Virus record (IMG/VR): IMGVR_UViG_3300020578_000124
Coordinates: 1 to 48,824 of that record
Strand: one strand, 5' to 3'
Length of the DNA: 48,824 nt
DNA from: a virus
Below the pieces are notes generated by a model, which was given only the letters and a program-made list of their open reading frames with translations, made no database searches and was not told the DNA's origin. The position numbers were made by a program, and so were the translations under genes. Shown in pieces: positions 26,247 to 34,875 of this stretch. The stretch's first letter is position 1. Each line of letters starts with the position of its first letter.

Positions 26247-29015
26247 TTAATCATTTTCGCCAAGTGGAACTGGTGGTAAATCTTTTAATTTAGGGTCACT
26301 TAAAGGTGAGGGATTAGGTTCATACTCTTCGCCGTATTCATTTATTATCCTGCCGTACTCATCGCCCTGGCCTAAAGCATTTCCGTGTCTATCAACACCC
26401 TTGGTGGGATAAGGGTACCTGTTTGCCGGTTTCACTGTTTCATCATTTTCTGTTTGACTGGGCGGCCCGTAAAAGCCACCTGCTTGTTGTTCAACATCAC
26501 CGGCGTTGTCATTGATCACATCTTGCGATCTGGCATACAAATCATTTACAGCAGATTGAGAAGGTGTTGTTGGTTGTTCGGGTAAACGTATACAATCTAA
26601 GATTTGAGTGAACTGGCCTCTTTCAAAAATATTTTTCACAGTGACAATGCTGTATTTTCCAGAAAATACGCTGGTTTTTCCTCCTTTGTACAATCCAGAG
26701 TCTTGATCTATGTCATCATAAAATCTAAAATTCAGAGTGCAAAAAATTTGACCTTGATCTGTGGGAATACTTGTACTGGATTGTTTAGGAGAAAATAATT
26801 CATCTTGTTTGATTAGATCAGGATCGCCAGCTATGGTGATCTGAATATTAAGCATGTCCCCCCTGCTGTTTTGCATGAGACTTCTAAAAAAATCACTGCT
26901 TTCTATAGATTTTCTATTACCTTGATCTAATGCTGTGTGGCGATCCGCCCCCGGTGAGTACAACGCTCTATTGGGAGTAAGTGGATCTTTGCTGTCTCTA
27001 TCTGAATCATTGTCAAGTTTTTCTCTCTTTGCTTGTATTCGTGTCAATTCTTGATTTTGTTCAAATGCAGTGACCACTGTGTAAAACATGGTATTAAAAT
27101 CAATTTTTAGATCCAGTATCTGTTGATTTTTGCCTGTGTACACATAGTTATATTCTTTATCCACAAGCCTGGGAAAACCTTTTGCTGCCTCGGGATATTT
27201 TTGATTAAAATATTCATATTTATTCACTTTGTAAGTTATGGTCTTCTGATATAAATTGGTTTTCTTATCAAATTCGCCATATTTTACTGTGTGAGTGATT
27301 TTATGAACAGTGATGGCTTTTTCGTCACTGACGTTTTCGTTATCTATGTTGTCTTTATAAAAATCACTGGCGGCTATAATTTGATTTATGACTTCTTTGA
27401 TATTGGTGCCAGCCGTGATTTTGTGCGCACCTCTTTGTAATTCTAGATTTGAATTTTCTTTATTTGCAGAAGGCACTGTTACTGTGGCATTGGAAGAGGC
27501 ATCAAAAATTTTAGCCTGAGCAATTTCAGAATCAATTTCAAAAACATATGTGTCGGCATGATCTTTTTTCTTATTTGTTTGCAAAAACTTTTGATACGCA
27601 TTCAGCGCCGCAGGTAAACTTCTGGCCTTGACCTGTGTCTGAGAATTTGGAGTGGTATCTGATCTTGGATTGACTTCATCACTGGTTCGTTTCGAATCAA
27701 AATATTCACCCACAGTTTGAGCCGTGATTTCAATATTCAAAGGAATGGTGGAAACGGTTTGTAACTGTGCAACATGAGCTTGAGGCAAGGCAGTTATTCG
27801 GTATTCTGCACCCCGGCCGCTCAGTGTGATTTGTATGTCTATGATTTTGACCACTATTCTTTTGGTGAGATCTGGTATCAAGTTCAGCACATCACCTGAA
27901 TCTGTGTTGGCAAAAAAATCAATCTGTATCACAAAAGGCATTAAATCCCATTGTTTAATTTGTTTTTCTTGTGCCACCAGTAGTATTCTATCTAGCAACG
28001 ACACTCCCACAGGCTCATGCACCGTGAAAGAAATGTCCACAACGTTGCTGGCACGTGTTTGAGCATTTAGTCCAATGAAACAGTCCATTTTGAAATTTTC
28101 AAAATACATGTCATTTTCAAAATACTGATTTCTAGAAAAATCATTGGATCTACGACCTCCACTGGCTATCAACACCGAGTTGTCATTGGTGGTGTACGAG
28201 GTACCATCCACACACACTTGATTGTATTTTTGTATGGTCATGGCATGTAAACTTATGCCATAGCTGTAATTTGAATATTGTTCTAATGGATTTGGTTTGA
28301 CTTGGCGTTGTCTTTTGGCTGTGACAATCACACGCGGGCCAGTGGCCCCACTGGCTCTGTCATCAACTGATCTCGATGCTGATGGTGCTTGAGTTGTGGT
28401 GGTGGTGTTTCTGTCAAATAAAATACGACGCTGTTCATCTGTGAGTCCTGTGGCCCCTGTGGCCCCTGTGGCCCCTGTGTCTTTTGTGACTCTCGTGGCT
28501 CCTGTGGCTCCTACATTGTTAGTGACATCGGGTCGTGTGCGACGAAGTTGATCATTGTCCCGCAGAGTCAATGCACCATTGCGAAGAGGCTGACCTGGTG
28601 TGAAACCTGCTGCATTCTGATATGGTTGTTGTGTCCTTGGATTAATGGCTTTGGGATCAAAAAACTTATTATTTGCATCACGCACATCATAGTGAAGATG
28701 AGGTCCAGTGGATTGTCCGGCACCGGCCTGCCCTCTACCACCACCTGTGTAAGCAATGAGTTGGAAGGCTTCCACTGTGTCTCCAGGCTTGACCACGATT
28801 TGGGAAAGATGTCCAAAGGTGTGAATTAATCCATCAGAGTCCCGGAGCTGTAATGTGTTACCATAGCCAGTCATTTCCCTAGCCGTCACCACTGTCATGG
28901 GTTTATTGATATATACATTTGTGCCCACTGGCACAGCATAATCTATACCATTGTGTTGTGTTCTCCCAAACAAATTTCTACGGCCAAACCCACTTGTTTC
29001 CCTAGCTACGGTCAT
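26247..29015 (-). CDS. Baseplate hub-like protein with N-terminal M23 peptidase, 922 aa
   Basis: Residues 1-115 are an M23 (lysostaphin-type) metallopeptidase: HNGID (zinc ligands H21, D25), FGHLS (H69) and GPHLHYDV (H106, H108), all present, so cleavage of peptidoglycan cross-links is likely. Next come GATGATG collagen-like repeats, a short Thr linker (NTTTTTQAPS) and a ~680-residue part (TVHEPVGVSLLDRILLVAQ, WDLMPFVIQIDFFANTDSGD, RIVVKIIDIQI) that I take for a baseplate hub protein filling the gp27-like place beside the spike. It lies 1 base from the gp53 stop and 3 bases from the spike start codon region, so the genes are translated together. Hub role is inferred from neighbours; the M23 assignment is firm. 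Confidence 0.85.
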   Translation of the reverse strand: MTVARETSGFGRRNLFGRTQHNGIDYAVPVGTNVYINKPMTVVTAREMTGYGNTLQLRDSDGLIHTFGHLSQIVVKPGDTVEAFQLIAYTGGGRGQAGAGQSTGPHLHYDVRDANNKFFDPKAINPRTQQPYQNAAGFTPGQPLRNGALTLRDNDQLRRTRPDVTNNVGATGATRVTKDTGATGATGATGLTDEQRRILFDRNTTTTTQAPSASRSVDDRASGATGPRVIVTAKRQRQVKPNPLEQYSNYSYGISLHAMTIQKYNQVCVDGTSYTTNDNSVLIASGGRRSNDFSRNQYFENDMYFENFKMDCFIGLNAQTRASNVVDISFTVHEPVGVSLLDRILLVAQEKQIKQWDLMPFVIQIDFFANTDSGDVLNLIPDLTKRIVVKIIDIQITLSGRGAEYRITALPQAHVAQLQTVSTIPLNIEITAQTVGEYFDSKRTSDEVNPRSDTTPNSQTQVKARSLPAALNAYQKFLQTNKKKDHADTYVFEIDSEIAQAKIFDASSNATVTVPSANKENSNLELQRGAHKITAGTNIKEVINQIIAASDFYKDNIDNENVSDEKAITVHKITHTVKYGEFDKKTNLYQKTITYKVNKYEYFNQKYPEAAKGFPRLVDKEYNYVYTGKNQQILDLKIDFNTMFYTVVTAFEQNQELTRIQAKREKLDNDSDRDSKDPLTPNRALYSPGADRHTALDQGNRKSIESSDFFRSLMQNSRGDMLNIQITIAGDPDLIKQDELFSPKQSSTSIPTDQGQIFCTLNFRFYDDIDQDSGLYKGGKTSVFSGKYSIVTVKNIFERGQFTQILDCIRLPEQPTTPSQSAVNDLYARSQDVINDNAGDVEQQAGGFYGPPSQTENDETVKPANRYPYPTKGVDRHGNALGQGDEYGRIINEYGEEYEPNPSPLSDPKLKDLPPVPLGEND
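28440..28515 (-). repeat. Collagen-like Gly-Ala-Thr repeat
   Basis: Tandem 9-base units (plus strand gtggcccct) encoding GAT triplets (Gly-x-y) in the hub protein between the M23 domain and the hub part. Probably a flexible or triple-helical spacer. Confidence 0.8.
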
Positions 29016-29318
29016 TTATATCCCCAAAGCTGAGTGTATTGAATCTATGTTTGGAATGAAAATTGTGCGTCCTTTGACAAAATCATAGATGGGATCTTTT
29101 ATGGAATTTGGATTTCTCACAGCAAACACCCACCAAAGCTGAGACCTTTTATAAAGATCGTGAGCCAAAAGGTCTGGTCTTTGATGATATATGGCATTGA
29201 TGGTGAATTCCACATCAGTGCTGCTGCGAGGTATTGGTCGAAAATTTAAAACGTCTAAAAAAATGCCAAACTGTGCAGTTTCATAATAGGCACTGGTTTT
29301 ACCATACACACTGGCCAT
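29016..29318 (-). CDS. 53: Baseplate wedge subunit gp53-like, 100 aa
   Basis: Short form of gp53 (T4: 196 aa). The recognisable part is LAHDLYKRSQLWWVFAVRNPNSIKDPIYDFVKGRTIFIPN, the LysM-like core of gp53, which clamps the inner baseplate against gp25 and gp6. The ATG at 29318 shares its last base region with the stop of the upstream tube-junction gene, as expected in an operon. No odd features beyond the short N-terminus, which is usual in marine relatives. Confidence 0.88.
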   Translation of the reverse strand: MASVYGKTSAYYETAQFGIFLDVLNFRPIPRSSTDVEFTINAIYHQRPDLLAHDLYKRSQLWWVFAVRNPNSIKDPIYDFVKGRTIFIPNIDSIHSALGI

Positions 29319-30124
29319 TAAATGTGGCCTTGTCGAAGTAAATCACCTTTGGCAAATTTTTCTAAATCAAATTTGGCAAGATTTTGTTTGCTGTAAACCG
29401 GCACAAGACCCACTTGAAAATTACTCACAGTGGGGATTCTGGTGAGAGATTTGGTGATGTATAAAGAAGAGTCATAAATATAACCATCTGACTTTGAATT
29501 ACTTGTTGTTGATATGTAATCTGCATCGGGAGGCATAGTGTGTGTGAAACTTGTTATCACACAAGGCACGTTGGGAAAATAATGATGACCATATCCATTT
29601 AAAAAAACCAAAGGAGGAGGATTACCAGCATAATTACTTTCCCCAAAAAACATCTTGGTGATTGAGCGAAAGAAATAAATACATGCAAGCACGTAATCTG
29701 CTTCTTGACAATTTTGAGCAGTGAAGTCTGTTTGAATTTGTATTTGTTGAATTTCACTGGTTTCATAAAACATGTGAGCATAATTACTGTGTGTGAAGCG
29801 TTGAGGTATATAGTTGGCCATATGGCTCACAGAAATCTGTGGTGTGTAAGGAAAAATCACACCATTTGTGGCTTGTAGAGGTTCAAGAATTCCCTGAGAA
29901 AAAAAACTTTTGAGTGTCGGACTCATGTTAATTCTAACTCTCCAATCTTTGATTTCACGTTGACTGTTGCCTTCTATGAAATGCACACTCTGCTTGATAT
30001 TTGAGGCGTAAATCTGGCCACCTGGCTTAACACCACTGCTTTCCAGTCTTCTGGCTGCGGCATCAATTGTACCAGTCAATGTTCTACTGATAACAGCACC
30101 TGTTAAATCTTTAAGAAATGACAT
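29318..30124 (-). CDS. Baseplate tail-tube junction protein (gp48/gp54-like)
   Basis: 268 residues from the ATG at 30124, which has AAGG upstream; a TTG at 30130 is the alternative. Characteristic stretches: DWRVRINMSP, GVIFPYTPQISVSHMANY, FTHSNYAHMFYETSEIQQIQIQ, EADYVLACIYFFRS, GNPPPLVFLNGYGHHYFPNVPC and ITSFTHTMPPDADYI. These match a family usually placed at the tube-to-baseplate junction in marine T4-like phages (gp48/gp54; remembered, not searched). The protein would cap the hub and start tail-tube polymerisation. It is the first gene of the long minus-strand baseplate operon. Confidence 0.7.
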   Translation of the reverse strand: MSFLKDLTGAVISRTLTGTIDAAARRLESSGVKPGGQIYASNIKQSVHFIEGNSQREIKDWRVRINMSPTLKSFFSQGILEPLQATNGVIFPYTPQISVSHMANYIPQRFTHSNYAHMFYETSEIQQIQIQTDFTAQNCQEADYVLACIYFFRSITKMFFGESNYAGNPPPLVFLNGYGHHYFPNVPCVITSFTHTMPPDADYISTTSNSKSDGYIYDSSLYITKSLTRIPTVSNFQVGLVPVYSKQNLAKFDLEKFAKGDLLRQGHI

Positions 30125-30142
30125 TTTCAAGGCCTTTTTTAG

Positions 30143-30150
30143 TATTTAGC
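30143..30150 (-). promoter_or_regulatory. Late promoter-like site, GCTAAATA
   Basis: Minus-strand GCTAAATA 18 bases before the ATG at 30124, heading the baseplate operon in the divergent gap with gp55. The same octamer precedes the lipoprotein gene (45489-45496). Confidence 0.5.
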
Positions 30151-30165
30151 CATGTTCAATACCGG

Positions 30166-30194
30166 TTGATCACTTTGTTAAAAACAATTATAAT
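30166..30194 (+). promoter_or_regulatory. Sigma70-like promoter for gp55 operon
   Basis: TTGATC (30166-30171), a 17-base spacer, then perfect TATAAT (30189-30194), followed by AAAGGA and the gp55 ATG at 30210. This is a host-type promoter, fitting early or middle expression of the late sigma factor and recombination genes, before late promoters can be used. Confidence 0.7.
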
Positions 30195-30209
30195 ATCTTA
30201 AAGGATCAT

Positions 30210-31061
30210 ATGAGACTAAATTATCTTAACAACAAAGACATACTCAAAGAAATACACAAGAGTAAAAACACTTATTGCAGTTATGTCACTGCAGACGTGG
30301 CTGACTATGACATAATCATCACAGACTTCAAAAATCTAACAGCAGAACGTATCCAAGTGGCCATAAATAATCGCAATGAAAGACTACACAAAGCCGCAGC
30401 AGAGTCATCAGAAAAAACCACTCGTCGTTCTGAATCATTACACACAACATCTGTGTCCAGTTGTGAAACAGACATAGTGATCAGATTCATGACTTTTGAT
30501 CATGTGCCTTTGATTTCCCCGGCAGAGACACCATTGCACAACGAAGAAGACGGCATTTGTGTGATCACACAATATGACAGCCCCGAACCTGTCACAGCTC
30601 AGCGTCACGAAAAGTGTAATTTTCCTCCATTCCAACACTATAAAATCAACGACCAAGGCCAAACTTATTGTGTGGGCAAAAGCCATTGGAAAGGTAATAT
30701 AGAATCAGGATCCTGGAGTCGGAATCATGGTTTCATGACACCAAAATTGGCATTGATGTTCATCAAACTTTGTGAACGTTATGCCACACGAAGTAACTGG
30801 AGAAATTACACTTACGTGGATGAAATGCGCAGTCAGGCCTTGCTGCAATTAAGTCAGATTGGATTGCAATTTGATGAATCAAAAAGTTCAAATCCTTTTG
30901 CCTATTATACCGCGGCCATTACCAACAGCTTTACTCGAGTGTTAAACATAGAAAAAAGAAGTCAAAACATCAGAGACGATATCTTAGAACTCAATGGCTA
31001 TACCCCCAGTTACACCAGACAAGGCAGCGGTTCCGGCCACAGTGATTATGATTCAGACTAG
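30210..31061 (+). CDS. 55: Late transcription sigma factor gp55-like
   Basis: The C-terminal ~110 residues match gp55, the phage sigma factor that binds host RNA polymerase and reads TATAAATA promoters: KLALMFIKLCERYATRSNWRNYTYVDEMRSQALLQL (region 2-like) and NPFAYYTAAITNSFTRVLNIEKRSQNIRDDI. It is 283 residues against about 185 in T4; the extra ~100-150 N-terminal residues are not recognisable. The C-terminus ends in an acidic tail (GSGSGHSDYDSD); I do not see an obvious clamp-binding motif. A clear AAAGGA precedes the ATG. First gene of the 55-47-46-nuclease operon. Its target promoters are abundant in this window. Confidence 0.88.
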   Translation: MRLNYLNNKDILKEIHKSKNTYCSYVTADVADYDIIITDFKNLTAERIQVAINNRNERLHKAAAESSEKTTRRSESLHTTSVSSCETDIVIRFMTFDHVPLISPAETPLHNEEDGICVITQYDSPEPVTAQRHEKCNFPPFQHYKINDQGQTYCVGKSHWKGNIESGSWSRNHGFMTPKLALMFIKLCERYATRSNWRNYTYVDEMRSQALLQLSQIGLQFDESKSSNPFAYYTAAITNSFTRVLNIEKRSQNIRDDILELNGYTPSYTRQGSGSGHSDYDSD

Positions 31062-31092
31062 ACATCATGTTTAAAAACAGTTATTATACACA

Positions 31093-32106
31093 GTGACCAA
31101 TTTATTTAAACGAGCTGTGGCATACACAGATCTTCACCTGGGATTAAAATCAAACAGCACACAACACAATCAAGATTGCTTGAATTTTGTGGAATGGATG
31201 ATTGATCAAGCACGAGCTGAAAATTGTGACACTTGTTTGTTTTTGGGTGATTATCACAATAATCGTGCCAACATAGACATCAGAACTCTGCAATACAGTG
31301 TTCGTGCCTTGGAAATGGTCAATGACAACTTTGAACAGGTGTTTTTTATTCCCGGCAATCATGATCTCTATTATCGAGATCGCAGAGACATACAGTCGGT
31401 GGAATGGGCCAGACATTTGCCCAATATCACCATAGTCAACGACTGGTTGATTCGAGATAACACAGTGTTTGCTCCTTGGTTGGTGGGGGATGACTACAAA
31501 CGCATAGCAAAACTGTCAGCACAATACTGTTTTGGGCATTTTGAATTGCCCAGTTTTTACATGAACAGCCTGGTGCAGATGCCAGATCATGGACAAATTC
31601 GTAGAGAGCATTTTGCTGGTTTTGATCATGTGTTCACTGGACATTTTCACAAACGTCAGACTCAGAACAATATCACTTACATGGGCAACTGTTTTCCGCA
31701 TAATTATGCCGATGCAGGCGATGATCTTCGTGGCATAATGATCTTGGAATGGGGTCAACCAGCCAAATACATGGCCTGGCCCGATCAACCTGTGTACAGA
31801 GTGTATGATCTCAGCACAGTGCTGAACCATACACAATCACTGCTGCGGCCCAACACTCATGCCAGAATCAACATAGACATAGCCATAAGCTACGAAGAAG
31901 CAGGTTTTCTCAGAGAAACGTTTTTGCGAGATTATCACTGCAGGGAAATCAAGTTAATCAGTCACACTCAAGAAGACCTAGAACAACACGGTCACGCAGA
32001 TCTAAAATTCCAAAGCGTGGATCAAATAGTGCATGAATCCCTGGCTGTGATAGAAAGCACACAGTATGATCCCAAATTATTGTTAGACATATATCGCAAC
32101 CTATGA
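31093..32106 (+). CDS. 47: Recombination endonuclease subunit gp47-like (SbcD/Mre11)
   Basis: 337 residues, near the T4 gp47 length. All metallophosphoesterase motifs are visible: YTDLHLG (D13, H15), FLGDYHNN (52-57), IPGNHD (88-91), CFGHF (146-150) and FTGHFHK (GHFH 183-186). With gp46 it forms the Mre11/Rad50-type nuclease that resects DNA ends for phage recombination-dependent replication. Start is GTG at 31093. Its stop overlaps the gp46 start by four bases (ATGA), so the two subunits are coupled. Confidence 0.95.
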   Translation: MTNLFKRAVAYTDLHLGLKSNSTQHNQDCLNFVEWMIDQARAENCDTCLFLGDYHNNRANIDIRTLQYSVRALEMVNDNFEQVFFIPGNHDLYYRDRRDIQSVEWARHLPNITIVNDWLIRDNTVFAPWLVGDDYKRIAKLSAQYCFGHFELPSFYMNSLVQMPDHGQIRREHFAGFDHVFTGHFHKRQTQNNITYMGNCFPHNYADAGDDLRGIMILEWGQPAKYMAWPDQPVYRVYDLSTVLNHTQSLLRPNTHARINIDIAISYEEAGFLRETFLRDYHCREIKLISHTQEDLEQHGHADLKFQSVDQIVHESLAVIESTQYDPKLLLDIYRNL

Positions 32107-33869
32107 TCAAAATACTGTCAGTGACTGCTAGAAATTTTCTCAGTATAGGCAATGTCACACAAAGTGTGAACTTGGATCGACAAGATTTGACTTTGATCTT
32201 GGGAGAAAATCTGGACTTGGGCGGCGACGATGCTGGTGCCAGAAATGGCACAGGTAAATCTGCACTGTTAAACATTGCGAGTTTCGCTTTGTATGGCCAG
32301 GCCTTGACCAACATAAAAAAAGACAATCTCATCAACAGAACTAATGATCGCAACATGTTGGTCACAGTGGAATTCCAATGTCGTGACCAACTCTATCGCA
32401 TAGAGCGTGGTCGTAGACCCAACATATTGAAATTTTACATTGGTGGCCACGAACAGCAGAGTCAAGACGAAAGCCAAGGAGACAGCAGAGAAACACAACA
32501 GGCCATACAACGAATCATCCACATGTCGCCGAGCGTGTTTCAACACATAGTGGCATTGAACACTTACACTCAACCATTTCTCAGTCTCAGAAGTCAAGAA
32601 CAGAGAGAAATCATAGAAGAACTACTGGGCATAACTGTGCTCAGTGAAAAAGCAGAACTGTTAAAAGAAAAAATCAAAATCACCAAGGATCTTGTGATTC
32701 AAGCAGAAGCAGAGATTCGTGCCAGAATAGATTCAAACAAACACATGATGGAACAAATCCAAGCTCTACAGCGTAGACAACAGATATGGCAAACACAGCA
32801 ACAAAAAGATCTCCATCAGCTCAACACAGCTTTGGCCAATTTGACCACTGTGGACATTGATCAAGAAATACAAGCACACAGAGATCTAGTGCAATATAAT
32901 CAACTGCAACAAGCACACAGACTGTTAGACACGGACATTCGTCGTGGTCAGATAGAGCTGCAAAAACAACAGCGTGCCAGTGCAAAATTAGAGTCTGAAA
33001 TTGCTGCATTATTGGATCATCGCTGTCCTGCTTGTGGACAAGCTGTACATGATCACGGTCATCAGCAGTTGTTGTCCCAACGAGCCACTGACATGGCAGA
33101 ACTAGAATCAGAAATTTCCATGCTGATTCAACAACTCGACGATGCCACACTGAAAAAATCACTGTTGGCCGATCCGGGACCACAACCACGAGTGTTTTAT
33201 GATCATGAAAGCCAAGCCATAGAACATAGAGCCAGTGTGTCAAACATTCAACAACAGATCATTAGAAAAAATCAAGAATCAGATCCTTATCAGGAACAAA
33301 TCACAGACATGCAAAATTCTGCTGTGTTAGATATCAATTACCAACAGCTGAACACATTGGCTGCTCAACGCGATCATCAGGAATTTTTACTGAAATTGCT
33401 GACAAACAAAGACAGTTTCATACGCAAAAAAATCATTGATCAAAATCTCAATTACTTGAACTCCAGACTGAGTTGGTATCTGGAACGCACGGGATTGCCC
33501 CATCAAGTGCGATTTCTCAGTGATCTCAATGTGGAAATCACTGAACTGGGTCGAGATTTGAATTTTGACAATCTCAGTCGCGGAGAGCGCAACAGATTGA
33601 TTTTGAGTCTCAGTTGGGCTTTTCGTGATGTCTGGGAAAATCTCTATGACAAAATGAACATCATGTTTGTGGATGAACTCTTGGATTCGGGTCTTGACAG
33701 CATGGGCATGGAAAACAGTTTGGCCATATTAAAAAAGATCAGCAGAGACACTCACAAGAGTGTTTGGTTGGTCAGTCACAGGGACGAATTGGTCAGCAGA
33801 GTAAATAACATACTCAGGGTGACCAAACAAAACGGTTTTACAACCTACAGCACTGACATAGAGATTTGA
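32103..33869 (+). CDS. 46: Recombination endonuclease subunit gp46-like (SbcC/Rad50)
   Basis: 588 residues. Walker A GARNGTGKS at residues 45-53; long Gln-rich coiled-coil arms; a zinc hook CPAC at 308-311 (HRCPACGQ); ABC signature-like LSRGERNR and Walker B IMFVDELLDSGLD near 520-530; then a D-loop/His region (SVWLVSHRDEL). It is the ATPase partner of gp47, holding and unwinding DNA ends. It overlaps gp47 upstream and the nuclease gene downstream by four bases each (ATGA, TTGA), so stoichiometric coupled translation is likely. Confidence 0.96.
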   Translation: MIKILSVTARNFLSIGNVTQSVNLDRQDLTLILGENLDLGGDDAGARNGTGKSALLNIASFALYGQALTNIKKDNLINRTNDRNMLVTVEFQCRDQLYRIERGRRPNILKFYIGGHEQQSQDESQGDSRETQQAIQRIIHMSPSVFQHIVALNTYTQPFLSLRSQEQREIIEELLGITVLSEKAELLKEKIKITKDLVIQAEAEIRARIDSNKHMMEQIQALQRRQQIWQTQQQKDLHQLNTALANLTTVDIDQEIQAHRDLVQYNQLQQAHRLLDTDIRRGQIELQKQQRASAKLESEIAALLDHRCPACGQAVHDHGHQQLLSQRATDMAELESEISMLIQQLDDATLKKSLLADPGPQPRVFYDHESQAIEHRASVSNIQQQIIRKNQESDPYQEQITDMQNSAVLDINYQQLNTLAAQRDHQEFLLKLLTNKDSFIRKKIIDQNLNYLNSRLSWYLERTGLPHQVRFLSDLNVEITELGRDLNFDNLSRGERNRLILSLSWAFRDVWENLYDKMNIMFVDELLDSGLDSMGMENSLAILKKISRDTHKSVWLVSHRDELVSRVNNILRVTKQNGFTTYSTDIEI

Positions 33870-34429
33870 CTGGGACGAACATAAAAAAACAAAAAACACT
33901 AGAAAACACCCAATACTCTATGCCCAGTGCTGCCAAAAACAAAGGATCGCAATTTGAACGACACGTGGCCAAACAGCTCACAGACTTGTTTGGTGAAAGT
34001 TTCATCAGAGTAATAAATTCTGGCGCATACATCGGCGGTATAAATACACAAAGAAAAAATCAACTATCAGAGGCACAAATCAGGCACAACAAAGGCGACA
34101 TCACACCAGGCCCCAGTTTTCCAAAAATGAACGCAGAAGCAAAAAGCTATAAAGATTTTCCATTTCATCAATTATTCACAAGCAACAGCAAAATTTTAGA
34201 CACTTGGATTGAACAAATGCTCACTGTGGCTGACCCAGGCGATTTCAACATCTTGTTTATGAAATTTAACAGAAAAGGCCAATTTGTTTTAGTACCACAT
34301 GACACTCACTGGGACCCTACCCCTAGCTCATTTACATATAAGTCCCAAAGACACCAAGTCTGGCAAATGTTTGAACTCACAGAATTTCTGATAAAAAATC
34401 AAGCTCGTATAAGACAATTGTGTAGTTGA
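33866..34429 (+). CDS. PD-(D/E)XK-like nuclease, possible Holliday-junction resolvase
   Basis: 187 residues. The pattern GSQFERHVAKQLTDLFG (E31), INSGAYIGG, GDITPGPSF (D78) and NAEAKSY (E91-x-K93) follows the E...D...ExK order of Hjc-like and other PD-(D/E)XK nucleases; the fold assignment is by motif only. It could cut recombination intermediates or trim ends with gp46/47. Start is a TTG that overlaps the gp46 stop; an in-frame ATG at 33920 (MPSAAKNKG) is the alternative and would keep all motifs. Last gene of the operon, converging on minus-strand sequence. Confidence 0.6.
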   Translation: MTGTNIKKQKTLENTQYSMPSAAKNKGSQFERHVAKQLTDLFGESFIRVINSGAYIGGINTQRKNQLSEAQIRHNKGDITPGPSFPKMNAEAKSYKDFPFHQLFTSNSKILDTWIEQMLTVADPGDFNILFMKFNRKGQFVLVPHDTHWDPTPSSFTYKSQRHQVWQMFELTEFLIKNQARIRQLCS

Positions 34430-34539
34430 TCATGCAATAAGGTTTGGTCGAGGCAGCTCGACTCCCATTGAGACTGTATTCATTTACCGTCAGATCTTGG
34501 GCATTGCGGGGTAATAAGCTAACCTTAGGTTTAAAATGA
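34430..34539. other. Intergenic stretch with a short hairpin, no convincing gene
   Basis: Holds the palindrome GTCGAG-gcag-CTCGAC (around 34447-34462), without a U-run on either side. A minus-strand ORF from a GTG at 34562 to 34377 runs through it but overlaps the end of the nuclease gene by 53 bases, so I do not call it. No tRNA could be folded. Confidence 0.5.
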
Positions 34540-34875
34540 TTACGGCTCTGTGAAAAAGACACAACCGTAGACTTTGTTCGGGCCGCTGATCAGTCCAAAC
34601 AAGGTTCCGTTGACAGCAAAGGCCAGAGCATGGGGGTACAGGTCAACCGCCTCCGACTGATACATATCAGCACACTCTACCAGATCAGTGACGAAGGGCA
34701 CTCGGATGAAGACCCAGTCATGATTTTGCTCTTTTGGGCAAATTATGACTTGTGCATCTGGATGAATACCTCGGGAAAAACAGTTCTGGATTCTAAAAAA
34801 AGAAGAGAGAAAAGGATTTCGAGCGACAGCGAAGAAATAGATTTGCGTAGCAAATCTCCCAATGATGACACTCAA
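34540..34875 (-). CDS. Doubtful small protein, 111 aa, unusual composition
   Basis: Starts at a TTG that overlaps the stop of the gp26 frameshift extension. The C-terminal ~75 residues (HPDAQVIICPKEQNHDWVFIRV, TDLVECADMYQSEAVDLYPHALAFAVNG) read like a real soluble protein, but the first ~35 (RFATQIYFFAVARNPFLSSFF) do not, and no better start exists. GC content looks higher than in neighbouring genes. An overlapping plus-strand ORF (34630-34977) competes for the same DNA. It may be a truncated immigrant gene. Function unknown. Confidence 0.35.
   Translation of the reverse strand: MSVIIGRFATQIYFFAVARNPFLSSFFRIQNCFSRGIHPDAQVIICPKEQNHDWVFIRVPFVTDLVECADMYQSEAVDLYPHALAFAVNGTLFGLISGPNKVYGCVFFTEP
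34839..34857. other. Inverted repeat AGATTTGC-gta-GCAAATCT
   Basis: Perfect 8-base arms with a 3-base loop, 15 bases past the stop of the gp26 frameshift extension. No U-run follows on the minus strand, so it is a weak terminator candidate or an RNA-stabilising hairpin. Confidence 0.4.

Noticed and set aside
34437-34560. tRNA or tmRNA suggested by GGTCGAGGCAGCTCGACTCCC
   Set aside because: No acceptor stem, T-arm with a 7-base loop or tag reading frame could be fitted around it.
34377-34562. Minus-strand GTG ORF of 61 aa
   Set aside because: Overlaps the end of the nuclease gene by 53 bases and has no recognisable sequence; too weak to call.
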